Translations under genes and position numbers: made by a program
Assembly: GCA_023362775.1 (NCBI GenBank)
Contig: JALMGJ010000004.1
Location: forward strand, 77,211,798-77,275,797
Length of the DNA: 64,000 nt
Direction: 5' to 3'
Source of the DNA: Charina bottae
Lineage: Eukaryota > Chordata > Lepidosauria > Squamata > Charinaidae
Notes under the pieces: generated by a model
Told to the model about the DNA's origin: nothing
Seen by the model: only the letters and a program-made list of their open reading frames with translations
The model's database searches: none
Part shown: positions 47,138 through 57,875 of the stretch, piece by piece
Layout: every line of letters starts with the position of its first letter
Numbering within the stretch: position 1 is the stretch's first letter

Positions 47138-49791
47138 TTCAAAAACCTCTCTTTTGAAAACCCTTGAGCAACAAGCCTGGCTTTGTACTGCACTGTGTTA
47201 TCAGGAAGAAGTTTCTTCCTGAATACCCATCTGGAACCGACAGCTTTCTGGGATGGGGGCAAGTCAGTGACTTCAAACACCTTTTGACTCACTAATGCCT
47301 CAAACTCCTTATCCATCGCTGTGTTCCATTTCTCCTGCTCTTCCACAGGCAGGAGCAACATCTCCTGGAAAGACTGAGGTTCACAGGTAATCTGACACAC
47401 TCTCACCTGCTGAATCACAAACCTGTCAGGCTTCATACCCTTTGTGGAACGTGCAGACCTACGAGGAATGACCACTGCCTCTTCCTCATCACTGTCCTCT
47501 GCCTTTTCACTACCAGATTCCCCCTTCAGGTCTTGAACCTGCTCATGTGAAATTTCCTCATCCTTCACCTGAGGGGACCCTCTCACCACACTAGGAGACT
47601 AGGAACCAGAAGGCAGCTGAACCGGTTGTTGTCCAGCCACAGGAGCATGGACAGTTGGCTGTACATTAGATTGCAACAATACCTCTGAACTAGCATTCAA
47701 CCTATCCCAACCAGTAGGGTGCTCAAAATTAGCACTTCTGGAGACTACCACACGACCATAGCCTGCAGAAAAACGGTAACCCTTAGATCTAGAGGAATAA
47801 CCAACAAACCTTAAGCGTTGTGCTTTTGGCTGGTTCTTCCTTCGCTGAGACTTGGGGATGTGAACATATGCAAATGTTCCAAAAACACGCAGATGCTTCA
47901 GCGAAGGGTGCTTGCCAAACAAAAGGAAACAAGGAACTTCATTTACAGCTGAATTCCACACCCTGTTGGTTAGATACACTGCAGTCATGGTAGCCTCACC
48001 CCAAAAACGGGCTGGCACCTGGGCATCTAACATCAGGCTATTTCTAATGGTATTAACAACACCAATCTTCCTTTCTGCTATTCCATTCTCAGCAGGAACA
48101 CCAACATTGGCAAGTCTATGGGAGATCCCTTTTCTACAAAGCCAATTCTGGAACTCATGGCTTAGGAACTCTCCACCACGATCAGATTGAAACTGACCTA
48201 CCTGATAACCATAGTTTCTCTCCACCATTGCAACAAACTCCTTAAAGCGAGCAAAGGCCTCCGCTTTAGATTTGAGCAAATAACAAAACGTAAAGCGAGT
48301 ATGGTCATCCACCAGAAGAAACATGAAACGTGCCCCTCCTTCACTAGGAGCACTGGGGCCGGCTAGGTCTCCATGAACCAACTGAAAAGGCCTAGTTGAC
48401 ACCCTGTCACTTTTCCTAGCAACAGGCGCAGCCTTGATCTTAGATTGTTTGCACACAGTACAATCAAGAAAGTCATCACACTTTTTGGATCCTAACTCAG
48501 GATACACCTTGGCCATTTGGGACAAACTTCCCCACCCGGGATGTCCCAGAACTCTGTGATAGTAGTGGATGCATTTATTATGTGGGGGAACATTGGAAAC
48601 ACAATTTCCTAACACAATCCCCTGTTTAGGAAGCATTTCATACAACTGATTCACTAATCTCCCCCTAGCACATTCAATTCCATCTTTTTCAATAGAACAT
48701 CCAGTACCCTTGAACACAACAGTATATCCAGACTTCACCAGGGCTGGAACGCTGAGGAGGGAAAAATCAAGTGTAGGAACACACAACACATTTTGCACAC
48801 TTATCCCCAAACAAGGAATGTATACTTCACCCTGAAAGGACACATCAGCCATGGATCCATCAGCTAGAGCAACCTGTTGGATTTTAGGCTTGCATTTTGT
48901 TAACAACAACTGTTCATTGTTTACAATGATTTGGCTACAAGCCGAGTCCAAGAGCCAGGTCTCTGGAGATCGTTTACTCACAGCCGTGAGCAGAGCAGAC
49001 ACTTGGGTACATTGTCTAGGCGGCTGTTTCCCCTTCTTTCGCACGAACCTCTTTCCACTGGCACTACCCGCCGGGCGAGGTGGCTGGGGACAGTCTTTCA
49101 AGAAGTGTTGGGTCGAGTTGCACCAATAGCATCTCCTTACAGCACACGCAGCTTCTGTTCCAGCAGGAAAACGCTGTCTAGAAGCCTCAGGAACAGCAAC
49201 AGATGGCTTACCCTGCATCCTCTCCAGGTCACGAGCTTGTTGGATTTCTTGCAGCCGATTTGTAAGATAATCCACAGTAAGGTCTTGGGGCCTCAACATC
49301 TGAGTTGCCTCGATGAGCATGTCAAAGCTATTGTCCAGGCTTGACAATATAATACAAGCCCTCTGGGTATCTGGGACCACAACATCCTGCTCCTCAAGTT
49401 CAAGAAACAAAGTCCTGAGTTTATGGAGGTGGGTCATCACGTTTCCACCGGGCTGCAGCTTCAGATTGTAAAGCTGACGTGATAGACCAACAATGGAAGC
49501 TGAAGTTTGCTTGGAATAAAGGGCTTTGAGAGCCTCCCAACATGCATGTGCAGTGTCTAGATTGCTGATATGCAGTAACTGAGATGATTCTAGTCCCAGA
49601 ATCAAATTGCCATAAGCACGATCCAAACACAACTGCACTTCGTCAGTAACGGGACCAGGTGGAGGTGCGTCTTTCACATACTTCCACAAACCTTCTTTTA
49701 GGAAGAAAGACTTGATCTTCACACACCAGGTCCGATAGTTTGAGCCATTCAAGTGCTCAAAAGGCAGACTAGTTAGCCCTGTAGCAGCCAT
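47111..49791 (-). pseudogene. gag-pol: Copia gag-pol: gag, protease, integrase, start of reverse transcriptase
   Basis: Translation most likely starts at ATG 49791-49789 (MAATGLTSL). Residues about 1-215 are copia-type gag (YRTWCVKIKSFF; LRTLFLELEEQ), then a CX2CX4HX4C zinc knuckle (CYWCNSTQHFLKDC, about 221-234). The protease core reads DSACS where copia proteases normally have DSGAS or DSGAT. Integrase has the HHCC zinc site (H-x4-H...CTVC, about 412-447) and catalytic D, D, E in HGDLAG, QSDRGGEF and PAENGIAER. A single in-frame TAG at 47599-47601 splits the frame; the same frame goes on to the RT start (WVFRKKLLPDNTVQYKARLV) until a frameshift near 47110. Confidence 0.93.
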
Positions 49792-49892
49792 GCTGACCAC
49801 TCAAAGAAAAACACGTTTACTCCAAAATGCAGCCTCAAAAACAAACCCCCTTGTTACAGCCAGATCCAGCGCAGCGCACAGCGCACCATCCA

Positions 49893-49911
49893 GACTGGGC
49901 AATCCATAACC
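49893..49911 (-). promoter_or_regulatory. Copia primer-binding site, half-tRNA initiator-Met type
   Basis: Immediately inside the 5' LTR the minus strand reads GGTTATGG, three extra bases, GCCCAG. The complement of the anticodon-loop region of initiator tRNA-Met is GGTTATGGGCCCAG. Drosophila copia is known to be primed by a cleaved initiator tRNA at this internal site, so the same mechanism is inferred. Confidence 0.7.
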
Positions 49912-50061
49912 TGTGGGTTGTTGCTGGCTTTTGGGGTTTCAGGTGCAGAGTAATCCAAACGTATAAGGCTAACAATATTTTATTGTAGCATAAGGCAATA
50001 ATGGAGATACAGTACATTATTGCAAAAGGAAAAAACAAAGCATACGCAGAGTTCTATCAGC
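49912..50061 (-). repeat. Copia 5' LTR
   Basis: The 150-bp copy paired with 46484-46633. The differences are single-base changes only, no indels. Confidence 0.92.
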
Positions 50062-50066
50062 GGATG

Positions 50067-50560
50067 TGATGAAAAATCATGGCCCATACAAAGGCCAGGC
50101 ATAGTTACAATTCAGGAACAGAGTACATGGTAACAGGACAGATAGAAGCCAAGAAGAAAGATGGATGTAGACCCATAGTTCATAGCTGAATTATACACTT
50201 GGTGCAGCATTCTGATTGGGTCAAGACATTTTCAAACTGCAATGCATTTACAGAGTTGTACTTACTATAAATCGCCATGAGATGGCAGTGTTGCACATTG
50301 TTGTTCCCTTCGGGGAACGGTTCCCATGGGACAAGGTATTCTGGGCTGATATCGCTTTGTTTTGGCTATGGGAGGTCACACACCTGTTGTTTACTTGCTT
50401 TTTGTTATGGGAACATTGAATGGAAAAATACTAGCTTTACAGGCTGGAAATTCACAGTGAAGGAATCCATTCGCATGAATTCTACATAGAAAAACTCTAA
50501 CAAGATGAGCTTTTAAAAAGGCAGGATTGCAGTTGTGATGGAAGACTGGCCTCTTTTTAC
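50067..50560. other. Unique sequence
   Basis: Nothing recognised. Confidence 0.5.
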
Positions 50561-50710
50561 TTGTTTTGTTTTGTTTTGTTTTGTTTTGTGTTTTGTTTAT
50601 TGAATTTATATGGCCACCCATCTCACTTGCATGTGACTTTGGGTGGCATACACAATTAAAACAAAAATTAAACAATCAATATAATTTATCCATTAAAACA
50701 GTTAAAAGCA
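50561..50710 (-). mobile_element. L2-group LINE 3'-tail fragment with (TTTTG)n
   Basis: A (TTTTG)n run at 50563-50589 leads into 'ggccacccatctcacttgc' and 'gactttgggtggcatacaca', the reverse complement of an L2-type 3' UTR also seen at 11340. Confidence 0.7.
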
Positions 50711-51203
50711 ACAGTTAAAGTAATAATAAAGCTAAAAAAATTAATAACAATTAATATACAGTAAATATAAATTTATACTGATGTATGTACATTATATGAT
50801 CCATTTTCAAAGACTAATGAATTTAGATGGATATATGAATTTGTAGTGGATATATCTGTTTAGTAGGAAGGTTCCAGTATCTGCAATTCTAGTTGAAAGA
50901 GCGACATTTAGGCATGACCAAAGAACTATAGGAACTGTTTTACTTATAAAGCTACCTGCTGATGCCAACAAGGGCTGATATTCAAGACTTCCTAGACATT
51001 TTAGGATAGAGATACACAACCTGTTACCCACAAACCACTACAACCCTACAAGAATTATATATTTAATAAGACAGAATAATAATATTATTATAGAGTTCAT
51101 AGCTTCACCTTTCAATTCAATTCCAATTAAATCAAATTTAGTTTTTAAGTGTGACAATCCTTTTTAATATAACTATTTTCAGACATGCTTTTGTTGTGAG
51201 TAC
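50711..51203. other. AT-rich unique sequence
   Basis: Nothing recognised; much of it is (A/T)-only. Confidence 0.5.
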
Positions 51204-51228
51204 ATATCTCAGATGTTGTTTTTGTTGT

Positions 51229-51777
51229 TTATTTGTTCAGTCGCTCCCGACTCTTCGTGACTTCATGGACCAGCCCACGCCAGAGCTTCCTGTCGGCCGT
51301 CGCCATCCCCAGCTCACCCAAGGTCGAATCCATCACTTCCAGAATATCATCCATCCATCTTGCCCTTGGTCTGTCCCTCTTCCTTTTGCCTTCCACTTTC
51401 CCCAGCATCAGCATCTTCTCCAGGGTATCCTGTTTTCTCATTATGTGGCCAAAGTACTTCAGTTTTGCCTTTAATATCATTCCCTCAAGTGAGCAGTCTG
51501 GCTTTATTTCCTGGAGTATGGACTGGTTTGATCTTCTTGCAGTCCAAGGCACTCTCAGAACTTTCCTCCAACACCACAGTTCAAAAGCATCTATCTTCCT
51601 TCGCTCAGCCTTCCTTATGGTCCAGCTCTCGCAGCCATAGGTTACTACGGGGAATACCGTCGCTTTGACTATGCAGTTCTTTCTTGTCAGTGTGATGTCT
51701 ATGCTCTTAACTATTTTATCAAGATTTCTCATTGCTCTCCTACCAAGAAGTAGACATCTTCTGATTTCCTGCTGCAA
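51229..51777 (-). pseudogene. Bov-B reverse transcriptase C-terminal domain
   Basis: An open frame of about 183 codons: KIVKSIDITLTRKNCIVK, VVTYGCESWTIRKAERR, WCWRKVLRVPWTARRSN, GHIMRK and RPRARWMDDI, ending EVTKSRERLNK. These are diagnostic Bov-B C-terminal blocks. It connects to the RT part through frame changes around 51780-51860. Confidence 0.92.
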
Positions 51778-51858
51778 TCAGCGTCTGCAGTAATCTTTGC
51801 GCCTAAAAATACAAAGTCTGTCACTGCCTCCACTTTTTCTCCCTCTATTTGCCAGTTA

Positions 51859-52850
51859 TCAATCAAGCTCGTTGTCATAATCTTGGTTTTTTTTGGGGTT
51901 TAACTGCAACCCAGCTTTTGCACTTTCTTCTTTCACCTTCGTCATAAGGCTCCTCAGCTCCTCTTCGCTTTCAGCCATCAAAGTGGTATTATCCGCATAT
52001 CTGAGATTGTTAATTTTTCTTCCAGCGATTTTAAATCCAGCTTTGGATTCATCAAGTCCAGCGTGTCGCATGATGTGTTCTGCGTACAGGTTGAATACGT
52101 AGGGTGAGAGTATACAGCCCTGCCGTACTCCTTTCCCAATCTTAAACCAGTCCATTGTTCCGTGATCTGTTCTTACCATTGCTACCTGGTCGTTATACAG
52201 ATTCCTCAGGAGGCAGAAAACATGACTTGATATAAAATTTCAATAAAACAAAAATGGATGTTTTTCTGAAACTTTCTGGCTTTCTCCATTAGCCAGAAGA
52301 TATTGGCAATTTGGTCTCTAGTTCCTCTGCCTTTTCTAAACCCAGCTTGTACTTCTGGCAATTCTCCCTCCATGAATTGCTGGAGTCTACCTTGCAAGAT
52401 CTTGAGCATTACCTTACTGGCATGTGAAATAAGTGCCACTGTTCGATAGTTTGAACATTCTTTAGTGCTTCCCTTTTTTGGTATGGGGATATAAATTGAT
52501 TTTTTCCAATCTGATGGCCATTCTTGTGTTTTCCAAATATGCTGGCATATGGCATGCATCAATTTGACAGCATCATCTGTCAAGATTTCAAACAGTTCAG
52601 CTGGGATACTGTCATCTCCTGCTGCCTTGTTATTAGCAATGCTTCTTAAGGCCCATTCAACCTCACTCTTCAGGATGTCTGGCTCTAACTCACTGACCAC
52701 ACCATCAAAGCTATCCCTGATATTATTATCCTTCCTGTACAGATCTTCTGTATATTCTTGCCACCTTTTCTTGATCTCTTCTGCTTCTGTTAGGTCCTTG
52801 CCATCTTTGTTTTTGATCATACCCATTTTTGCCTAGAATTTACCTCCGAT
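51859..52850 (-). pseudogene. Bov-B reverse transcriptase core, inactive
   Basis: The segment 52826-52206 reads LTEAEEIKKRWQEYTEDLY, AAGDDSIPAELF, SNYRTVALISHASKVMLK and EVQAGFRKGRGTRDQIANI. After a shift, 52179-51859 reads WFKIGKGVRQGCILSPYVF and the catalytic box as YADN: the second Asp codon is AAT (51988-51990) instead of an Asp codon, removing a metal-binding residue. Junction sequence at 52200-52260 has lost part of the coding region. Confidence 0.92.
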
Positions 52851-52885
52851 GTTTCTAATTTTCTCGAAGAGGTCTCTTGCCTTCC

Positions 52886-53185
52886 TATTCTATTTTTTTG
52901 TTGTTGTTGTTCAGTCGTTTAGTTGTGTCCAACTCTTCGTGACCTCATGGACCATAGCACGCCAGGCCTTTCTGTCCTCCACTGTCTCCCGGAGTTTACT
53001 CAAATTACTATTCTATTTTCTAAACACTATTATCTAAACACTATAGAATGTTCAAACTATCAAACAGTGGCAATTATTTCACATGCCAGTACGGTAATGC
53101 TCAAGATCTTGCAAGGTAGACTCCAGTAATTCATGGAGGGAGAATTGCCAGAAGTACAAGCTGGGTTTAGAAATTCTATTCTATT
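52886..53185 (-). mobile_element. Nested Bov-B insertion with 5' inversion (twin priming)
   Basis: The insert 52895-53176 lies between duplications TATTCTATT (52886-52894, 53177-53185) inside the outer Bov-B. The left part (to about 53005) is a minus-strand Bov-B 3' end with (TTG)n tail. The right part (about 53046-53170) is Bov-B RT sequence in the opposite orientation, matching 52330-52460 as an inverted repeat. A 40-bp junction of TCTAAACACTAT repeats separates them. That is the layout produced by twin priming. Confidence 0.85.
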
Positions 53186-54257
53186 ATCTTCTTCCACTTC
53201 CGCGCATTGCTTGTTTAAAACTAATTCCTTATCTCTTCTGGCTAACCTCTGGAATTTTGCATTTAATTGGGCATATCTCCCCCTATCACTGTTGCCTTTT
53301 GCTTTCCTTCTTTCTTGGGCTACTTCCAGTGTCTCAGCAGACAGCCATCTTGCCTTCTTGGTTTTCTTTTTCTTTGTGACATTTTTTGTTGCTGCCTCCT
53401 GAACAATATTGCTAACTTCTGTCCATAGTTCTTCCGGGACCCTATCTACTAAATCTAGTCCCTTAAATCTATTCTTCACTTCCACTGCATATTCATTAGG
53501 AATGTTAGTCAGCTCATATCTAACTGATCTGTGGGTCTTCCCTATTCTCTTTAGCCTGATTCTAAATTTTGCAATAAGAAGTTCGTGATCTGAACTACAG
53601 TCAGCTCCAGGTCTTGTTTTTACCAACTGTATAGATGTCCGCCACCTTTGGCTGCAAAGGATGTAGTCAATCTGATTTCGGTGTTGACCATCTGGTGGAG
53701 TCCATGTATAAAGTCATCTTTTAGGTTGCTGGAAGAGAGTGTTTGTTATGCACAGTGAATTGTCTTGGCAAAATTCTATCAGCCTATGTCCCGTTTCATT
53801 TTTTTCTCCTAGACCATGCTTGCCTGCAATTCCAGGTGTCGTTTGACTACCCACGTTAGCATTCCAATCTCCTATAATGAAAATAACATCTCTTTTTGGC
53901 ATATTATCCAGTAGGTGCTGCAGATCCTCATAGAACTGATCTACTTCTGCTTCTTCAGCATCTGTGGTTGGGGCGTATATTTGGATCACTGTGATGTTAA
54001 ATGGCTTACCCTGAATTCGAATTGAGATCATTCTATCATTTTTTTGGATTGTATCCAAGCACTGCTTTAGCCACTTTATTATTAATTATGAAGGCTACTC
54101 CATTTCTTCTGTGGTCCTCTTGTCCACAGTAGTAGATCTGGTGGTCATCTGATGTGAAGTGGCCCATTCCAGTCCATTTCAGTTCACTGACACCCAAAAT
54201 GTCTATATTTAATCTTGACATCTCACCAATAACCACATCCAATTTGCCCTGGCTCAT
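53186..54257 (-). pseudogene. Bov-B APE-type endonuclease domain
   Basis: From 54257: KLDVVIGEMSRLNIDILGVS followed by ELKW (catalytic Glu), RRNGVAFIIN; after a shift at about 54050, VIQIYAPT and FIIGDWNANVG (catalytic Asp/Asn); a TGA at 53714-53716 that looks like a CpG-decayed CGA; then SSDHELLIAKF with the catalytic SDH. Residues of the nuclease are present, but a frameshift and a stop break the protein. Confidence 0.92.
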
Positions 54258-54691
54258 AGATCTTACATTCCAGGTTCCTATGGTGTGTTGATCTTTAGAA
54301 CATCAGATTCGTCATTCACCATCAGCACCGTCAGCCGCTAGCCATCCTTTCAGCTTTGAGCTACTGTAGCTGCGTCATCACATCTGGGGCTAGTTGATTG
54401 TATCCTCTGTTCCTCCCCAGTAGCATTTTGACCATCTTCCGACTTGGGAGTCCCATCTTCTGATGGTATACCGACATATCTCTGGTTGTACTGATCCATT
54501 TAGTTTTCATGGCAAAAATACTGGGGTGGGTTGCCATTACCTTCCCCAGGGATCATATTTAGTCTGACCTCTCTTCCATGACTTTCCCGTCTTGGGTGTC
54601 CCTTCACAGTTTAGCTCATGACATTATTGAGGTGCTCAGGCTCCAGCACCACGACAAGGTAACAATCTCCTTTGCTGGAGATATCTCAGAT

Positions 54692-56563
54692 ACATACTTT
54701 GAATAAAGAGAAAATGATTAGTACTAGTGTATTCCAGTCATTGCTATCTAGCTGTACCATTTTGTTTCCACTGAAATTATGGTGGATTTATTTTGCATGC
54801 CTAGTTGCCAAAGGAAATATAAATTATGAGAGAGAAAAATTAACTATAGGAATATAATTTCATTACACAACAACATGCATACACACAGTTGGAAATCAAA
54901 TGTTGCTGCCACAGCAATACCATAAAAGTGTTATTCTAATATATTATTTAATTCAGTTATGGAGATAAATGTATTTCTAATTAAAAAAAAAAAACCTGAA
55001 TGTTATTGTATATCTTAAGAATAAATAATGATTATACATGATCATGCTATTATCAAAAAGCTTCTTAATATGACACATTTTAAAAAAAATGTCGATAGCA
55101 TATTATTAAATGGGGCCATCGGGGCTAATAAAATCTCACCTTGAAGCATTATAGGCAGACAAAGCCATCAGTCTGTGCCATTATAAATTCTGGGGGGAGA
55201 GGAGGAAAGAGAATGATGGTTTGCTTTCAAGCCGTCCAATGTTAATGACCACTGCTATTCGTTGTATTATTCATTTCTAAATTTAAATTAAAACTTGTGT
55301 CAAGCTTGTAGGAATTGCCAGTATGTTCTTCAAATTATTACAAAGCCATAATCCTTTGGGATTAGTTTGGGATAAGTGATCTTTGTTTTTATAAACTTTA
55401 TATTGTCCACACAAACAGTACCACAGTATGTCTAACCTCAAGAGACCTTTGATATTTTGGTACTGGCCTTGTCTTGATTAGAAATTGCTAGTTGCTAGGT
55501 GTTTTTGTAGCGCATACAAACATTTGTGATTAAAGCTTAATTTTCATCAGCAGTGTCATGATTTCTAAATGTTCTTTATAAATTACCAGGGAGTTATGTT
55601 GAATACTAAAAAGAACCGCTGGTGTTTTTGTCTGTGCCACTTTTCATTCTCAAAACATTCAGGGATTGCTGTCTTGGAAAAAAGAGACCTTTCACTGCAC
55701 TCCAAGCTTGAAACTCTCCAAGTAGATGAAAGCCTTGTGACAAGATAAAGAATCCTCAGGACATATGATTGATTGCAGATACAAAGACAAGGTTGAGTTA
55801 TTTAGTTTTCCTAGTTATTACATATTCTTCTCTATTTATCTCTCTTCATCAGGCCTTATTCAAATGTTTCCTTTCCTGGAGATATCTTGTTCCTTGTTTC
55901 CTCATGGGTCATAGAGAGCATATGTCATTAAACATTTGTCAGTCTCTGAGAAACTTTGACTTAGCTCAAATATTGAGAAATAAATTTTTAAAAGGCTGTG
56001 AGAAGAAAGCAGAGTTCTTCTAGTGTTTATTTTGCCTCCGGAAGACATAGCTTAAACTAAGCCTGATATCATAGGTATACAGTATGCAGGGATGGGCAGG
56101 GTGTGTATGTGAAATTAGGAAATATCATTACACAAACTATACTTCTTATGCACTTGAGTGTGTATGAAAAAGCAGAGATAGTGCCATGACATGATCACAT
56201 ACATTTCATCATTTTAGCATTATTATCATGAGGAATCTATGCCTAAGATTCAGCTTGTAAAACAGAGCTAATGCTGATTTATTTTACATGATGGTCTTAC
56301 AATTACAAAGATAATTTATTTGAGGTGTTTTGAAAAATGCATGAAAAATCACACTGTATTACTGAACTTCCAAGAAAAGAGTGGATTGTAGGGCCGGGCA
56401 CACTTGAAAAATGACTTGGAAGAAGTGCTTCATCAGACCTTGTTCAAGCTCAGCATCTCTCTGCTATTCATTAAAAGAGCTTAGGTTTTAAGGCTTTCAC
56501 ATAACTCTGAAAAAAAAGGTTTCTGGTTTAAGGAATTCAGTCATTAAAACTGAGATGAAAGGT
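54692..56563. other. Unique, repeat-poor sequence
   Basis: About 1.9 kb without transposons or coding signal. The part around 55080-55330 is somewhat less AT-rich and looks non-degenerate; whether it is conserved cannot be judged here. Confidence 0.4.
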
Positions 56564-56705
56564 TTGTTTGTTTGTTTGTTTGGTGTGTTTGAATCATTGT
56601 TGACTCCTGGCAACTGCCTGGACTAGTCCCTGCAGTTTTTGGAAGTGGTTTGCCATTGCCTGCTTCCTAGGGCTGAGAGGGTGTGACTGGCCAAAGTCAC
56701 CCTAA
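56564..56705 (-). mobile_element. Sauria-type SINE 3' fragment
   Basis: After (TTTG)n, the minus strand carries 'ctgcagggactagtccaggc' and the 'gtcaacaatgattcaaa'-like end, matching the Bov-B-tailed SINE at 9681; the middle 'gtgtgactggccaaagtcac' matches the head-proximal part. Diverged copy. Confidence 0.75.
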
Positions 56706-57739
56706 TTACAAAACTTCTCATTTAAACCCAAAGCTTTCTGCTCCAAGTAAGCAAATAGAGTCTCAAAAGTAAGTTAGTCAAGGAACAAAGTACAAAGTAG
56801 TACATGGTAACTGCAGTGAGATTATTATATGCACAACGATGGAAAGATTCTGAAATACCCACAATGGAGGAATGGTTGGTGAAAATGACATAACTTGTAG
56901 AAATGGCAAACCTGACTTGTTTGATTAGGGATATCCATCTACTTACATTTAGAAGGAATAATTAAATCCTCCTTCCAGATAATTAATAATTACATCCCGC
57001 TTTCTCTGAAAAAAGCAGAGAAAGGCAGAATTTAGTCAACTTTGGGATGAAAAAAGAAAAATTGCTGGATGTATTCAGGTAGAGTATGGGGAGCCATCTT
57101 CTGAGATGGCTTAAATTGGATTCCTGCACTAAACAGAGTTTAAACTCAATTGTGTAAATAATTCCTTTCAACTTTAGCATGCTCTGAATAATAATCCATT
57201 TGGAATCTGGTTATCTCTTTAACTGTTTTGATATATATACAGGAAACCTTGGCTTACAAGCTTGAGCTTGAATACTGGACTTTTGAAATAATCACTAATA
57301 TTAAATTCTCCTCCATACAACCCAGAAGCCAATTGCAAATAAAGAACTAAGTTTGATTTTATTCAATTTTTACTGATTGCAACTAGATCTTCCAAACAGC
57401 AATATCATATGTCTTTCTCACTTCTTAAACTTTGTAGTTATCTTCTTTTTTTGACACAAGTGTTTCTGGAAAAAAGTTAAAATATAAAGTCAGCAATTTA
57501 GAACCAATACATAGAAAAAAGAAGTGATCCCTACTCAACACAACAGTTCAATTCATGTTATTTGTGCAATAGTTACAGTATTATCAAACTCCTTACATAC
57601 TCATTGAAACATTCTTCCAGTTCCTATACTACAGTAGCTAATAGTTAAAAGGAAGTTTATTTTCATTTACAATGTATCAACAATTCCTGTATTCCTGTAA
57701 GAATAAATTTATGATATTTTGAAATTCACTCTCTGTTGA
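56706..57739. other. Unique AT-rich sequence
   Basis: No feature recognised in about 1 kb. Confidence 0.5.
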
Positions 57740-57875
57740 GATAGTTTTCAAGTTTTTAATTATTCTTGTTTATTTTATATTATTTTAATTTCCATCTTTG
57801 TATGTTAATGATTGTTTGCTGCCTTGAATATTTAGTTAAGCGGAAAGGTGGATATGCATCACATAAATAAATGAG
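57740..57875 (+). mobile_element. L2-group LINE 3'-tail fragment
   Basis: 'tgctgccttgaatatttagt' and 'ggtggatatgcatcacataa' before (AAAT)2 match a decayed L2-type 3' end. Confidence 0.55.

Larger units (their letters stand above)
46484..50061 (-). mobile_element. Ty1/copia LTR retrotransposon, near full length
   Basis: Two 150-bp LTRs (46484-46633, 49912-50061) differ at four positions. Between them on the minus strand lie a primer-binding site and a single gag-pol frame with copia order: gag, protease, integrase, reverse transcriptase. Flanks AGATG (46479-46483) and GGATG (50062-50066) may be a TSD with one change. RNase H and the polypurine tract are missing: reverse transcriptase runs directly into the 3' LTR. 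Copia elements are uncommon in vertebrates compared with gypsy. Confidence 0.93.
51204..54691 (-). mobile_element. Full-length Bov-B (RTE) LINE with nested insertion
   Basis: The element 51215-54680 is flanked by an 11-bp duplication ATATCTCAGAT (51204-51214, 54681-54691). On the minus strand it starts with a 5' UTR ('ctccagcaaaggagattgtt'), then APE-type endonuclease, reverse transcriptase and the short C-terminal domain, and ends '...gagcgactgaacaaataaac'-type sequence with TTG-complement units. Without the nested 282-bp insert it is about 3.18 kb, the usual Bov-B length. Frames are broken by stops and shifts. Confidence 0.95.

Noticed and set aside
50060..50066. GCGGA as a strict TG/CA-edge TSD for the copia element
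   Set aside because: It does not match AGATG on the other side. Extending the LTR by two bases gives GGATG against AGATG, a better though imperfect pair.
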